A stretch of 64,000 nucleotides of DNA from Acetobacter orientalis (GTDB lineage: Bacteria; Pseudomonadota; Alphaproteobacteria; Acetobacterales; Acetobacteraceae): NCBI RefSeq assembly GCF_000963965.1, contig NZ_BAMX01000006.1, positions 168,298 to 232,297 on the forward strand, written 5' to 3'. A model generated the notes under the pieces. It had not been told where the DNA came from. It searched no databases and saw nothing but the letters and a program-made list of their open reading frames with translations. Below are positions 9,210 through 17,614 of this stretch, in pieces (position 1 is the first letter of the stretch; every line of letters starts with the position of its first letter). Made by a program: the position numbers and the translations under genes.

Positions 9210-10463
9210 ATGTCTGTAGGGCACCATACCACGCAGCCGCAGCAGGCTTTAGAGAGTTCTGCCATTCGTGCGCAGTTTCCCATTTTAGGTGAAAAAGTGC
9301 ACGATAGGCCGCTGGTTTTTTTAGACAGCGCGGCCTCTGCTCAAAAACCTAATGCAGTTATTGATGCCATGGCCGATACCATGCGCACGCAATATGCCAA
9401 TATTCACCGTGGCCTGCATTGGATGAGCGAGCGCACAACCGAAGCGTATGAAGGTGTGCGCGACCTAGTTGCGGGTTTTCTTAACGCTCCCTCGCGCGAG
9501 GAAATAGTTTTTACCCGTAACAGTACGGAAGCCATTAACTTGGTGGCGTATTCTTATGGTGCGCTGCTTAAGCCGGGCCAAGCCGTGGTGATCTCTGAAA
9601 TGGAGCACCACGCCAACCTTGTGCCGTGGCAAATGCTGCGTGACAGAGCAGGTATAGAGCTGCGTATTGCCCCCATTACCGATGCGGGTGATCTGGATAT
9701 GGACGCCTTTAAGGCCTTGTTGTCTGATGGCAACGTGGCTTTGGTGGCCATAACCCATATGTCTAACGTGTTAGGTGGCGTTACACCGGCAAAACAGATT
9801 GCCGACCTGGCGCATGCTGCCGGGGCTTTGGTTTTGTTTGATGGCAGCCAGTTTGTGGTGCACCGCAAAACGGATGTGCAGGCTCTGGGCGCAGATTTCT
9901 ACACCTTTACGGGCCACAAGCTCTATGGCCCCACTGGCATTGGTGTGTTGTGGGCACGCAAAGAACTGCTAGAGGCCATGCCACCTTTTATGGGTGGCGG
10001 AGACATGATCTCTACCGTTACATTCGAGCGCTCTACGTGGGCCAATGTGCCACACAAGTTTGAAGCAGGCACCCCCGCCATTATTGAAACAATTGGCTTG
10101 GGTGCTGCCATTTCTTGGGTGGAAAGCATTGGTATGGACGCCATTGCCGCACACGAGGCAGGACTGACAGCCTATGCGCTTAAGCGGTTGCAAGATGTGC
10201 CGGGCCTGTCTGTTGTGGGTAACCCACAGGACAGAGGGGGCGTGGTATCTTTTACCATGCAAGACGTGCACCCGCACGATCTTGCAACCTTGTTAGACCG
10301 CAACGGTATTGCCATACGGGCAGGCCACCACTGTGCCGAACCCCTTATGCGCCGCCTTGGCCTAACCGCAACAGCGCGTGCCAGCTTTGGTATTTATACC
10401 CTTAAGCAAGAAATTGATGTGCTGGCTGACACACTGATACGCATAAGGGACTTCTTTGTGTGA
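9210..10463 (+). CDS. sufS: Cysteine desulfurase SufS
   Basis: SufS, 417 residues, is a group II PLP cysteine desulfurase that supplies sulfur for cluster assembly. The PLP lysine lies in FTGHKLYGPTGIGVLW, the phosphate-binding region in FTRNSTEAINLVAYS, and the persulfide cysteine in RAGHHCAEPLM. The Asp/Gln pair that contacts PLP appears as DGSQ, where DGAQ is commoner. ATG at 9210 is chosen because GGGGAGGAGG precedes it by 7 nt; the open frame runs further upstream inside sufD in another frame. The stop overlaps the sufU GTG by 4 nt. The partner here is likely SufU, not SufE. Confidence 0.96.
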   Translation: MSVGHHTTQPQQALESSAIRAQFPILGEKVHDRPLVFLDSAASAQKPNAVIDAMADTMRTQYANIHRGLHWMSERTTEAYEGVRDLVAGFLNAPSREEIVFTRNSTEAINLVAYSYGALLKPGQAVVISEMEHHANLVPWQMLRDRAGIELRIAPITDAGDLDMDAFKALLSDGNVALVAITHMSNVLGGVTPAKQIADLAHAAGALVLFDGSQFVVHRKTDVQALGADFYTFTGHKLYGPTGIGVLWARKELLEAMPPFMGGGDMISTVTFERSTWANVPHKFEAGTPAIIETIGLGAAISWVESIGMDAIAAHEAGLTAYALKRLQDVPGLSVVGNPQDRGGVVSFTMQDVHPHDLATLLDRNGIAIRAGHHCAEPLMRRLGLTATARASFGIYTLKQEIDVLADTLIRIRDFFV

Positions 10464-10930
10464 GTGACGTAATAGAGGGGGCAGCACTCTATGACCGGCT
10501 TATTGTGGAGCGCTCACGCACACCACATTTTGCTGGCCGGATAGAGCAGCCCGATAGGGTTGGCGAAGGTAAAAACCCCCTCTGTGGTGATAAAACACGG
10601 GTGGAACTTGCCCTGACCGATAACCATATTAGTCAGGTACGCCACCAGACCCGTGGCTGCGCTATTTGTCTGGCTGCAGCAGACCTGATGGCAGAACGTA
10701 TTACCGGCCTAAGCGTACCGCAGGCACGAGAGGTAGGGCAGCGTTTTTCAGCCATGTTGGTGCAAGAGACAACTACACCGCCCGGCCACATAAGTGGTGG
10801 GCAACAAGAAACAGCCGCATTGGGGCAGCTAGAAGCATTTGCCCCTTTGCGTGCGCATCGGTCTCGGATCCGGTGTGCGGAACTGCCGTGGGTCGCTTTG
10901 AAGGAGGCGCTTGTTCATGTCGATATCTGA
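10460..10930 (+). CDS. sufU: SufU-type Fe-S assembly / sulfur acceptor protein
   Basis: This 156-residue protein belongs to the IscU/NifU-N fold, SufU branch. The zinc and persulfide ligands are visible: NPLCGD (Cys and Asp), GCAICLAAADLM (Cys) and RCAELPW (Cys). SufU proteins accept sulfur from SufS by ligand swapping at a zinc site. It starts with GTG in a GTGA overlap with sufS, and its last 14 nt overlap the next gene. No sufE-like gene is present in the operon, consistent with SufU doing that task. Confidence 0.93.
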   Translation: MSDVIEGAALYDRLIVERSRTPHFAGRIEQPDRVGEGKNPLCGDKTRVELALTDNHISQVRHQTRGCAICLAAADLMAERITGLSVPQAREVGQRFSAMLVQETTTPPGHISGGQQETAALGQLEAFAPLRAHRSRIRCAELPWVALKEALVHVDI

Positions 10931-11441
10931 AAAGGTGCACACTCCTGATACGGTGGAAGCGCAAACAACGCCTACACCACAGAGCGGTGAAACCGTACTG
11001 CATGCTGACCAACCCCAGAGCAGCGCAGAGCAGGCCAAAGTAGAAAGCTGGACACCAGAGGATGACAGCGCATTACAGGCAACGCAGCCTGCTGGTGCTG
11101 GTGCTGGTGCTGGTGCTGGTGCTGGTGCTGGTGCTGGTGCGGTGGATGAAGACGCTGTAATTGCCGCCATTGCCACCGTGCATGACCCCGAAATACCCGT
11201 AAACATTTACGAGTTGGGGCTTATTTACGCCATAGAACTCTTTGATGATGGCCGGGTTAAGGTGGAAATGACCCTGACGGCCCCGAACTGCCCCAGCGCG
11301 CAGGAACTGCCGTTGCAGGTCAAAGACGCAGTTGAAAAAGTGCCGGGTGTTGCCTCTGCATCGGTTGATGTGGTGTGGGACCCACCGTGGGATATGTCGC
11401 GCATGAGCGATGAAGCCCGCCTTGCACTGAATATGTTTTAA
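10917..11441 (+). CDS. sufT: SufT-like DUF59/MIP18 Fe-S assembly protein
   Basis: The 174-residue product has two parts. Residues 1-74 are a low-complexity acidic and polar extension ending in an Ala-Gly repeat (eight AG units). From about residue 75 comes a DUF59/MIP18 domain with DPEIPVNIYELGLIYAIEL and MTLTAPNCPSAQELP, where the cysteine is the conserved family residue. SufT proteins help Fe-S maturation of target proteins. ATG at 10917 follows AAGGAGG (10901-10907); a TTG at 10911 is possible. The gene overlaps the end of sufU by 14 nt. The N-terminal extension is long for the family. Confidence 0.9.
   Translation: MSISEKVHTPDTVEAQTTPTPQSGETVLHADQPQSSAEQAKVESWTPEDDSALQATQPAGAGAGAGAGAGAGAGAVDEDAVIAAIATVHDPEIPVNIYELGLIYAIELFDDGRVKVEMTLTAPNCPSAQELPLQVKDAVEKVPGVASASVDVVWDPPWDMSRMSDEARLALNMF
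11091..11138 (+). repeat. Tandem hexanucleotide (GCTGGT) x8 inside sufT-like gene
   Basis: Eight perfect copies of GCTGGT run in frame and encode alternating Ala and Gly between the disordered N-terminus and the DUF59 domain. Perfect repeats of this length are prone to slippage. Gain or loss of units would change linker length by two residues without shifting the frame. Confidence 0.95.
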
Positions 11442-11458
11442 CAGGAAAGGACGGAACC

Positions 11459-11830
11459 ATGTCTCAGGCAACTGTTGCGTCATCACCTGCCAAAAGGGAA
11501 TTGCCGCCGCTCATGCGTTTGTCAGACGCAGCGGCTAGGCAGCTTGAGCATCTTTATAAAACGGCACATGCAGGCCAAACCCTGCGTATTTCTGTCACCA
11601 CAAAAGGGTGCTCGGGCAAAGCATACGACATGCAATTTGTTGATGCGCCGGAACCCGGTGATGATGTGGTGAAAGATAAAGGCCTTACCCTGCTGGTTGA
11701 CCACAAGGCTGTGCTGTTTCTGATTGGTTCAGAAATGGACTTTCAGCAAACAGACCTTGAGGAAGGGTTTGTGTTTAGCAACCCAAACGAGAAGGGCCGC
11801 TGCGGATGCGGCGAGAGCTTCCATGTGTAA
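11459..11830 (+). CDS. sufA: Fe-S cluster carrier SufA (HesB/IscA family)
   Basis: SufA, 123 residues, is an A-type carrier that passes Fe-S clusters from SufBCD to target proteins. The three conserved cysteines appear as TTKGCSGKAYDM and GRCGCGESF at the C-terminus. GGAAAGGA stands before the ATG. This is the last gene of the SUF operon. Its final 56 nt overlap, on the other strand, the 3' end of an RNA methyltransferase gene, leaving no room for a terminator between them. Confidence 0.95.
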   Translation: MSQATVASSPAKRELPPLMRLSDAAARQLEHLYKTAHAGQTLRISVTTKGCSGKAYDMQFVDAPEPGDDVVKDKGLTLLVDHKAVLFLIGSEMDFQQTDLEEGFVFSNPNEKGRCGCGESFHV

Positions 11831-13109
11831 AGCCGCATACGGCTTCTACTTCGGCTGACCACAAAAACTGGTCAACAACCTGCACGCTGGTTAGGCTGTA
11901 GCCTGCGGCGTGCAGCACGGCGGCATCTGCCACCAATGCGGCCGGGTTACAGCTTACATAAATAACGTGCTTGGGTTTACCGTTGGCAAGCTGCTTCATT
12001 TGCAGTTTGGCGCCGGCATGTGGGGGGTCTAGTACCACCACTGCCGCGTCGCTTAGGTCTTTACCCATTATGGGTTGGCGGTTTAGGTCGCGGCAGAACA
12101 CCTCAAGCCGCATACCGCCAGAAGCCGCTTTTAGGGTGGCGGCTGCGGGTGGGTAACCCTCATAAGCCAAAACGCGCTGGCGTGTTGCTAATGGAAAGCT
12201 GAGCGTGCCACAGCCTGCATACAGCTCCATAATAACATCACGCTTGGCCATTTTGGCGGGTAGGGCAGCTAAAACGGCTTGCTGTATCCATGCCTCGCTC
12301 TGCTGGGTGGCTTGTAAAAAAGCACCAGCCGGAGGGGCAACAGAAACCTCACCAAATTTATGGAAAACAGAGCCGCGCTGCGCCACGGTCTCGTAGGCCT
12401 CAGACCCGCGTTGGTACCAGTTAATACGCGGTGCCATGAGTGTACTGGCTAAAGCTGCTAGCCGCGTGCGGTCGGCACTGGTGAGGGCACCATCGGTTGA
12501 AAACAAAATATCCAAACCCGAATCGAGCAGGTTTATTTTGATTTCACCAGCTTGGCGGAGCCCTTCAAGGCTACGGAGTGCTTGGCGGAGCACTGGCAGG
12601 GCCTCAAGAATTTTGGGGTGCATAATAGTGCAGGTGGTCAGGTCAACCACATCTCCACTATTGCGGGCATGCAGGCCAATAATCAGCTCTTTGCCGTTGC
12701 GCCTAATTGCCAGATCAACACGGCGGCGCGAATGGGGAGGCACCTGATGCTGCTGGATAGCAGGTAGTTGCGTAAAACCGGCCTTGGTTAGAGCATGCTG
12801 CACGCGCTCTGTTTTCCAGCGCAGCAAGGCCGAGGGAGCCATATACTGTAAAGTGCAGCCGCCACACCGTTCAAACAACGGGCAAGGGGGTGTGACACGC
12901 TCATCAGAGGGCGTAGTAACGGCCTCTACGCGCCATTTTTTTGCGTCTGTGCTGGCAATGCGCAGCGTTTCGCCGGGTAGGGTGCCAGGCAGGTGCACAA
13001 CGGTGCCATCTGCCAGTTTTGCACAGCCATCGCCTTGGGCAGCAAGATAAGCAACAGTAACGACCTGCTCTTGGGGAGCAGGCCGTGTATTATTTTCAGG
13101 TTTTGTCAC
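11775..13109 (-). CDS. Class I SAM-dependent RNA m5U methyltransferase, TrmA/RlmD type with Fe-S cluster
   Basis: The 444-residue protein has an N-terminal TRAM-like region (about 15-60), an Fe-S ligand set (Cys-x5-Cys-x2-Cys in CPLFERCGGC plus a later Cys in DLTTCTIMHP), a SAM site LYAGCGTLSFPLA and the catalytic pair VVLDPPHAGA and YVSCNPAALVADA. This is the RumA/RlmD family that makes 5-methyluridine in rRNA or tRNA; the exact target cannot be read. The start lies 2 nt after the stop of the DEAD-box gene, so they share a transcript. The last ~19 codons overlap sufA antisense. Confidence 0.9.
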   Translation of the reverse strand: MTKPENNTRPAPQEQVVTVAYLAAQGDGCAKLADGTVVHLPGTLPGETLRIASTDAKKWRVEAVTTPSDERVTPPCPLFERCGGCTLQYMAPSALLRWKTERVQHALTKAGFTQLPAIQQHQVPPHSRRRVDLAIRRNGKELIIGLHARNSGDVVDLTTCTIMHPKILEALPVLRQALRSLEGLRQAGEIKINLLDSGLDILFSTDGALTSADRTRLAALASTLMAPRINWYQRGSEAYETVAQRGSVFHKFGEVSVAPPAGAFLQATQQSEAWIQQAVLAALPAKMAKRDVIMELYAGCGTLSFPLATRQRVLAYEGYPPAAATLKAASGGMRLEVFCRDLNRQPIMGKDLSDAAVVVLDPPHAGAKLQMKQLANGKPKHVIYVSCNPAALVADAAVLHAAGYSLTSVQVVDQFLWSAEVEAVCGFTHGSSRRIRSGPSRLGC

Positions 13110-13111
13110 TA

Positions 13112-15130
13112 TCAGGCGTGCTTTATCGAGCCATCGTCTGAGACAGACATATCAGCCGTAGGGGTAGGGAGGTCAGCCAATATGGTTGTGCGGCGCGGTA
13201 GTTGCATAAAAGCGGGTATATCGCGCCCAAAGCCAAGCACATCTCCCGCAGGCATGGGCGGGGCTTCATCACGCATACGCTCACGGTAGGGCTTTTGCTG
13301 CGTGGCGTTGCTGTTACGCTGCGGTGCTGGGCGGCGGGTATTCTGGCGCTCTTCTGCCACAGGGGCTGGTGCAGCATCTTGTGCTGGGGCCTCTTTGGCG
13401 GGTGTACGCTCTTTGTGCTGTGCATCGCGGCGGGGGCGTTCTGGGCGGCCACGCTGGTTGGTGTTGTTACGTGGTGGGCGTTTTTCGTCCGTCCAGTCTA
13501 GCTGTTCCAACCCGTCTAGTTCTAAGCGCGGAATTGGCTTGCCGGTCAGGGTTTCAATGGCTTCAGCCAAGGCTTTATCGTAGGGCGTTGCCAAACTGTA
13601 TGCGTGGCCCTTACGCCCTGCACGGCCTGTACGGCCAATGCGGTGCACATAGTCTTCTGCATGGAAAGGCAGGTCGAAGTTAAAAACGTGCGACAGGCCG
13701 CCAATATCAATACCGCGTGCGGCAACGTCAGAGCAGACTAGTACCTTTAACGCGCCATTTTTAAATTTTTCTAGCGTGGCAAAGCGGGCAGACTGCGGCA
13801 GGTCACCATGTAATGCGCCCACGGCAAAACCGTGTTTGGTGAGCGAGCGCGTCAACACGTCTACATCGCGCTTGCGGTTACAGAACACAATGGCATTTTG
13901 CAGCGATGGGTCGCGTAGCAGGCGGCGCAGAGTGTCGCGCTTGTTGTATTCATCAACCACCACAAGGCCGGTCTCAATGGTCGTCGCAACGGACGATTCG
14001 CGGTTGACCGTTATTTCCTTGGGGGCATGCAAAAAGGCATCTGCCAGTTTACGAATGGCCGGGGCCATTGTGGCAGAGAAAAACAGGGTTTGCCGGTTAA
14101 GTGGCAGCAGGCTGACAATTTTTTCGATATCGGGAATAAACCCCATATCCAGCATACGGTCTGCTTCATCAATAACCAGAATACGGGTTTGGGTTAAGAG
14201 CAGCCCACCCCGCTCAAACAGGTCTAGCAGGCGGCCGGGGGTGGCAATAAGCACATCAACCCCACGGTTTAGCACCTCTTTTTGGTCTGCCATGCTCTCA
14301 CCGCCAATCAGCAGGGCATGGGTTAGCTTAAGGTGCTTGCCGTAATTAACAAAGTTTTCTGCAACCTGTAGAGCCAGTTCACGGGTTGGTTCCAGAATAA
14401 GGGAGCGGGGCATGCGTGCTCTGGCCCGCGAGTCGGAAAGAATTTCCAGCATAGGCAGCGTGAAAGACGCGGTTTTACCTGTGCCTGTCTGGGCTACACC
14501 AAGCACGTCTTTGGCCATTAAAATAGCCGGAATAGCTTGTGCCTGAATGGGGGTGGGGTGGGTGTAGCCCATTTCCGCAATGGCACGCAGAATCGGTTCT
14601 GACAGCTCAAGACTTTTAAAGGTCGGCTTATCAGTTTCAGGTATTTTGGGGGCTGGAGCGGCTTCCACTTCCTCTGGTGCTACAGCAGCAGGGGCTTCCT
14701 GTGGGGCCTCAGCAATAACCACGGTTTCTTCCGGGGTCTCTGGCACGGCTGCCTCTGCTGGAGCAGGGGCTGCTTTTTTACGTGTGGTTGTTTTACGCAC
14801 AGGTGTTTTGCGTGCGCGGGGCGCTGCTTTGGCAGTTTTGGGGGCTGCTTCTGGTGCTGCCTCTTCTGCCGCAACTTCGGCCTCGGCAATGGCGTCTACC
14901 GGCGCAACGGTTTCTGCTTTTTTTGCAGCAGCCGTTTTGCTTTTGGCAGGGGCGCGCCGGGTACGTGTCGTTTTTTTGACAGGTTTAGCCTTTACGGACT
15001 CGTCTTGTAGCCCCTCGGCTTCAACAACATCGGGTACGGCTTCCACCTGCGTGTCAGAGGATGCCACGGTCGTTTTTGTACGACTGCGAGCTGTTGTTTT
15101 GCGGGGGCGTGCGGGCGTTTTGGCTGTCAA
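13112..15130 (-). CDS. DEAD-box RNA helicase, RhlE type, with long Ala/Lys-rich N-terminus
   Basis: The 672-residue product has a helicase core from about residue 165. Motifs: Q motif around GYTHPTPIQAQAIP, AQTGTGKT, PTRELALQ, TPGR, DEADRMLD, SAT, ARGIDIGG and HRIGRTGR. It is preceded by about 160 residues of Ala, Lys, Pro and Glu-rich low complexity and followed by an Arg-rich tail, both likely RNA-binding and disordered. RhlE-type helicases remodel rRNA and mRNA. The start is unusual: the only early start is TTG at 15130, an in-frame stop lies just upstream and the next Met is inside the core. It is followed 2 nt later by an RNA methyltransferase gene. Confidence 0.92.
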   Translation of the reverse strand: MTAKTPARPRKTTARSRTKTTVASSDTQVEAVPDVVEAEGLQDESVKAKPVKKTTRTRRAPAKSKTAAAKKAETVAPVDAIAEAEVAAEEAAPEAAPKTAKAAPRARKTPVRKTTTRKKAAPAPAEAAVPETPEETVVIAEAPQEAPAAVAPEEVEAAPAPKIPETDKPTFKSLELSEPILRAIAEMGYTHPTPIQAQAIPAILMAKDVLGVAQTGTGKTASFTLPMLEILSDSRARARMPRSLILEPTRELALQVAENFVNYGKHLKLTHALLIGGESMADQKEVLNRGVDVLIATPGRLLDLFERGGLLLTQTRILVIDEADRMLDMGFIPDIEKIVSLLPLNRQTLFFSATMAPAIRKLADAFLHAPKEITVNRESSVATTIETGLVVVDEYNKRDTLRRLLRDPSLQNAIVFCNRKRDVDVLTRSLTKHGFAVGALHGDLPQSARFATLEKFKNGALKVLVCSDVAARGIDIGGLSHVFNFDLPFHAEDYVHRIGRTGRAGRKGHAYSLATPYDKALAEAIETLTGKPIPRLELDGLEQLDWTDEKRPPRNNTNQRGRPERPRRDAQHKERTPAKEAPAQDAAPAPVAEERQNTRRPAPQRNSNATQQKPYRERMRDEAPPMPAGDVLGFGRDIPAFMQLPRRTTILADLPTPTADMSVSDDGSIKHA

Positions 15131-15192
15131 TATGCTCTCGGGAGTACATCAGTCATTATGAAGCATGAACCGACTGGCCCTGCTTTAGCCCC

Positions 15193-15273
15193 GCGCCAGA
15201 AAACTGGCGCAAGGTCATAAACTGAAGCCGGTCAGGCGAATGCTCCGATAAAGGGAATTCCCGGCAGAATCAA
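15193..15273 (-). promoter_or_regulatory. Candidate promoter and leader hairpin of the helicase operon
   Basis: On the minus strand TTGATT (15273-15268) and TATCGG (15250-15245) are 17 nt apart, a plausible sigma70 promoter. Downstream in the leader GCGCCAG and CTGGCGC (15210-15193) form a 7-bp stem with an AAAA or TTTT loop, depending on strand. The leader to the TTG start is about 110 nt. The hairpin could also end transcripts from the CopD-like gene, but no T-run follows. Confidence 0.35.
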
Positions 15274-15299
15274 GTTTTCGCGCACAGCATTATGCTGTT

Positions 15300-15755
15300 T
15301 TACGCAAAAGGGTGCCCCATAGACGCAGCCAGAATGGTCAGAACGCCTAATGCTACAATAACCAGAACCTGCTTGCGAATGGAGTCGAAAGTGGCCGGTT
15401 GGGGGCGGATCGCACGCCGCACTTTCTGATAAGGCCCCATCATAACCCGTACAAATAAAAGCGCCATAATAAGGCCTAAGCCTTGCATGACGTTGGTTGT
15501 CCATGGTGCTGCGGCAAACCCGCCTTCATGAATAATCATGAGCCAGCCAGTAATCAGGGCTGTAGGCACAACATGGGTGAGCATTTTGAAAAAGCGGTTG
15601 AGTGTCTGCAAATGCACAGAGTTGCGTTGCGTTGTGTCCAGCAGGTTTAGGCTGGGGCGCAAAATAATGGCTGCGTAAGCACCACCGCCTATCCAGACAA
15701 CAATGCAGATCAGGTGAAGCGCCAGAACAAGGCTCCACAAAATAGAATGAGACAT
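15300..15755 (-). CDS. CopD-family integral membrane protein
   Basis: The 151-residue protein has four hydrophobic segments (about 5-28, 55-76, 84-105 and 124-146). It carries LHLICIVVWIGGG in the first, where the His and the Trp-Ile-Gly-Gly pattern are typical of CopD-like membrane proteins, and a His near the end (MGHPF). CopD domains are associated with copper or heme-type redox handling; the substrate here is unknown. It lies alone, upstream of the helicase operon on the same strand with a 169-nt gap. Confidence 0.7.
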   Translation of the reverse strand: MSHSILWSLVLALHLICIVVWIGGGAYAAIILRPSLNLLDTTQRNSVHLQTLNRFFKMLTHVVPTALITGWLMIIHEGGFAAAPWTTNVMQGLGLIMALLFVRVMMGPYQKVRRAIRPQPATFDSIRKQVLVIVALGVLTILAASMGHPFA

Positions 15756-15932
15756 GCAGACTCCGCTTTAACGAAAAAACCAAAACTGGTTTTGAGGGCT
15801 TTTTAAAGTACCGCACCACGGGGGCTGCAAGGGCAGGTGTGGCGCAGGGTCATGCTGCTTGATTGCCAAGCTGTGCTCTGGGGTGCAAGCCCTGAGTGTG
15901 TGCCTGTGTTTTACACATAAAAGAGGTGAGCC

Positions 15933-17399
15933 ATGCCTGCTGCATTTTCTCTTGCTGTCTATACCCCCGCTGAAATGGACGAAATTGACAGGCAGGCAGC
16001 AAAAATAACGCCTGTGGCCACGTTGATGGAGGCCGCAGGGTGGGCTGTGGCGCGGGCTATTAAGCAGCGTTTTAAGCCTTGCCGTGTTTTGGTGCTGTGT
16101 GGCCCCGGTAACAATGGTGGAGATGGCTATGTGGCTGCCCGCTATTTACAGCAGGCGGGCTGGCCTGTGGGTGTGGCGGCGCTTGCTGCACCCACAGGCC
16201 CTGCGGCACAGGCAGCGGCCCGCTTTGCGGGGGTACATGTGCCTTTTAGTGTGGCTGAAGTGCAAAGGGCCGATCTGGTTATAGATGCCGTATTTGGGGC
16301 AGGGTTAAGCCGCCCAGTGGGCGGACCGGTTGCAGATGTACTTGCCGCTGCCCGGCGTGTGGTGGCGGTTGATGTGCCCTCGGGCATTGATGGCGCAACA
16401 GGGCAGGTAAGGGGTATGGCCCCTAAAGCCGAACTGACTGTTACGTTTGTGCGCTTTAAGCCTGCGCACCTGCTTTACCCAGCGCGCGAGTCTATGGGGG
16501 CTTTGGTGTTGGCTGATATTGGCATGCCTCAAAGCGTTTTGCGGCAGTGCTCAGCGCAGATGTGGCATAATGTGCCCGGCCTTTGGTGCCTGCCTGTGCT
16601 TACCCCCGAAAGCCATAAATATACGCGCGGTGTTGTGAGTATTTGTGCCGGTGGCGTTATGCCGGGGGCGGCACGGCTTTGCGGTGGGGGGGCGCGCGGT
16701 GCTGGCGCCGGGCTTGTAAGACTGGCTGCAGGGCAGGCCGCACCCGCGTACCGCTTGGGGGCGCCCGGTTTGGTGGTTGATGATGCCCCCCTTGAGCGCT
16801 TGCTTGAAGATAGCCGCCGCAAAGTATGGGTGTGCGGCCCCGGCCTGACAGAAGAGGAAGTGGAGGCGGCCCTGCCTGCTCTGGTGGCCGCAAAACGCAC
16901 GATTCTTGCTGATGCTGGAGCACTGAGCGCTTACGCTGGGCGGCCAGAAGGGTTGCGTGGCGTTTCTGTTATTACGCCGCATGTGGGGGAGTTTGCCAAG
17001 CTCTTTGGTGCGCCCACGCCAGACCCGGTTGCGGCTGTAAGAGCCGCTGCCCGGTTGTTGGGGGCGGTTGTGGTGCTTAAGGGGGCTACAACACTCATTG
17101 CCGCGCCAGATAGCAGGGTGGCACTTAATACCCATGCGACTCCCGCTTTGGGTACAGCAGGCTCCGGCGATACGCTTGCGGGCATTATTGCTGCACTGCT
17201 GGCCGCCGGTATGCCGCAGTGGGATGCCGCCGCCGCTGGTGTCTGGCTGCATGGAGAGGCCGGATTACAAGCCGGAGCTTGGCCTTTAGCCGAAGATCTT
17301 GAGGCATTTTTGGGGGCTGCGCGGGTTAAGGCAACGCAGGCTCAGAATATTTTTATGAAAGATAATGCAATCAGCATCTTGCCGGGAGGCTCGCACTAG
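15933..17399 (+). CDS. nnr: Bifunctional NAD(P)HX epimerase / ADP-dependent dehydratase
   Basis: The 488-residue fusion repairs hydrated NADH and NADPH. The N-terminal YjeF domain (about 1-215) epimerises R-NADHX to S-NADHX, with GPGNNGGDGYVAARYL and VDVPSGIDGATGQV. The C-terminal ribokinase-like domain (about 225-475) dehydrates S-NADHX using ADP, with ITPHVGEFAKLFG and GTAGSGDTLAGIIAALLA. AGAGGTGAG precedes the ATG. tRNA-Leu follows 37 nt after the stop. Length fits the bacterial fusion. Confidence 0.95.
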   Translation: MPAAFSLAVYTPAEMDEIDRQAAKITPVATLMEAAGWAVARAIKQRFKPCRVLVLCGPGNNGGDGYVAARYLQQAGWPVGVAALAAPTGPAAQAAARFAGVHVPFSVAEVQRADLVIDAVFGAGLSRPVGGPVADVLAAARRVVAVDVPSGIDGATGQVRGMAPKAELTVTFVRFKPAHLLYPARESMGALVLADIGMPQSVLRQCSAQMWHNVPGLWCLPVLTPESHKYTRGVVSICAGGVMPGAARLCGGGARGAGAGLVRLAAGQAAPAYRLGAPGLVVDDAPLERLLEDSRRKVWVCGPGLTEEEVEAALPALVAAKRTILADAGALSAYAGRPEGLRGVSVITPHVGEFAKLFGAPTPDPVAAVRAAARLLGAVVVLKGATTLIAAPDSRVALNTHATPALGTAGSGDTLAGIIAALLAAGMPQWDAAAAGVWLHGEAGLQAGAWPLAEDLEAFLGAARVKATQAQNIFMKDNAISILPGGSH

Positions 17400-17436
17400 G
17401 TTAATTGCAGCCAACTTGCGACGGGGCATTTGCCGT

Positions 17437-17518
<82 letters not shown>

Positions 17519-17521
<3 letters not shown>

Positions 17522-17537
17522 ATTTTCAAAAAATTGG
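17519..17537 (+). other. Hairpin at the 3' end of tRNA-Leu
   Basis: CCAATTTT (17519-17526) and AAAATTGG (17530-17537) are perfect 8-bp complements with a CAA loop. The stem begins inside the encoded CCA. It may affect 3' trimming of the precursor, or act as a weak terminator, though no T-run follows. Confidence 0.4.
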
Positions 17538-17560
17538 TGGCCCCGTCCTGTCCGCAGCAG

Positions 17561-17602
17561 CCTTTCGGCACGATGCGGGATTTTTAAGTTTGTACCGAAA
17601 GG
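17561..17602 (+). promoter_or_regulatory. Inverted repeat reaching into the tig ribosome site
   Basis: CCTTTCGG (17561-17568) and CCGAAAGG (17595-17602) are exact 8-nt inverted copies with a 26-nt loop. The right arm overlaps the start of AAAGGAAGG, the Shine-Dalgarno of tig (ATG at 17615). In mRNA it could compete with ribosome binding. The regulatory meaning is inference. Confidence 0.4.
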
Positions 17603-17614
17603 AAGGCCTGGCCG

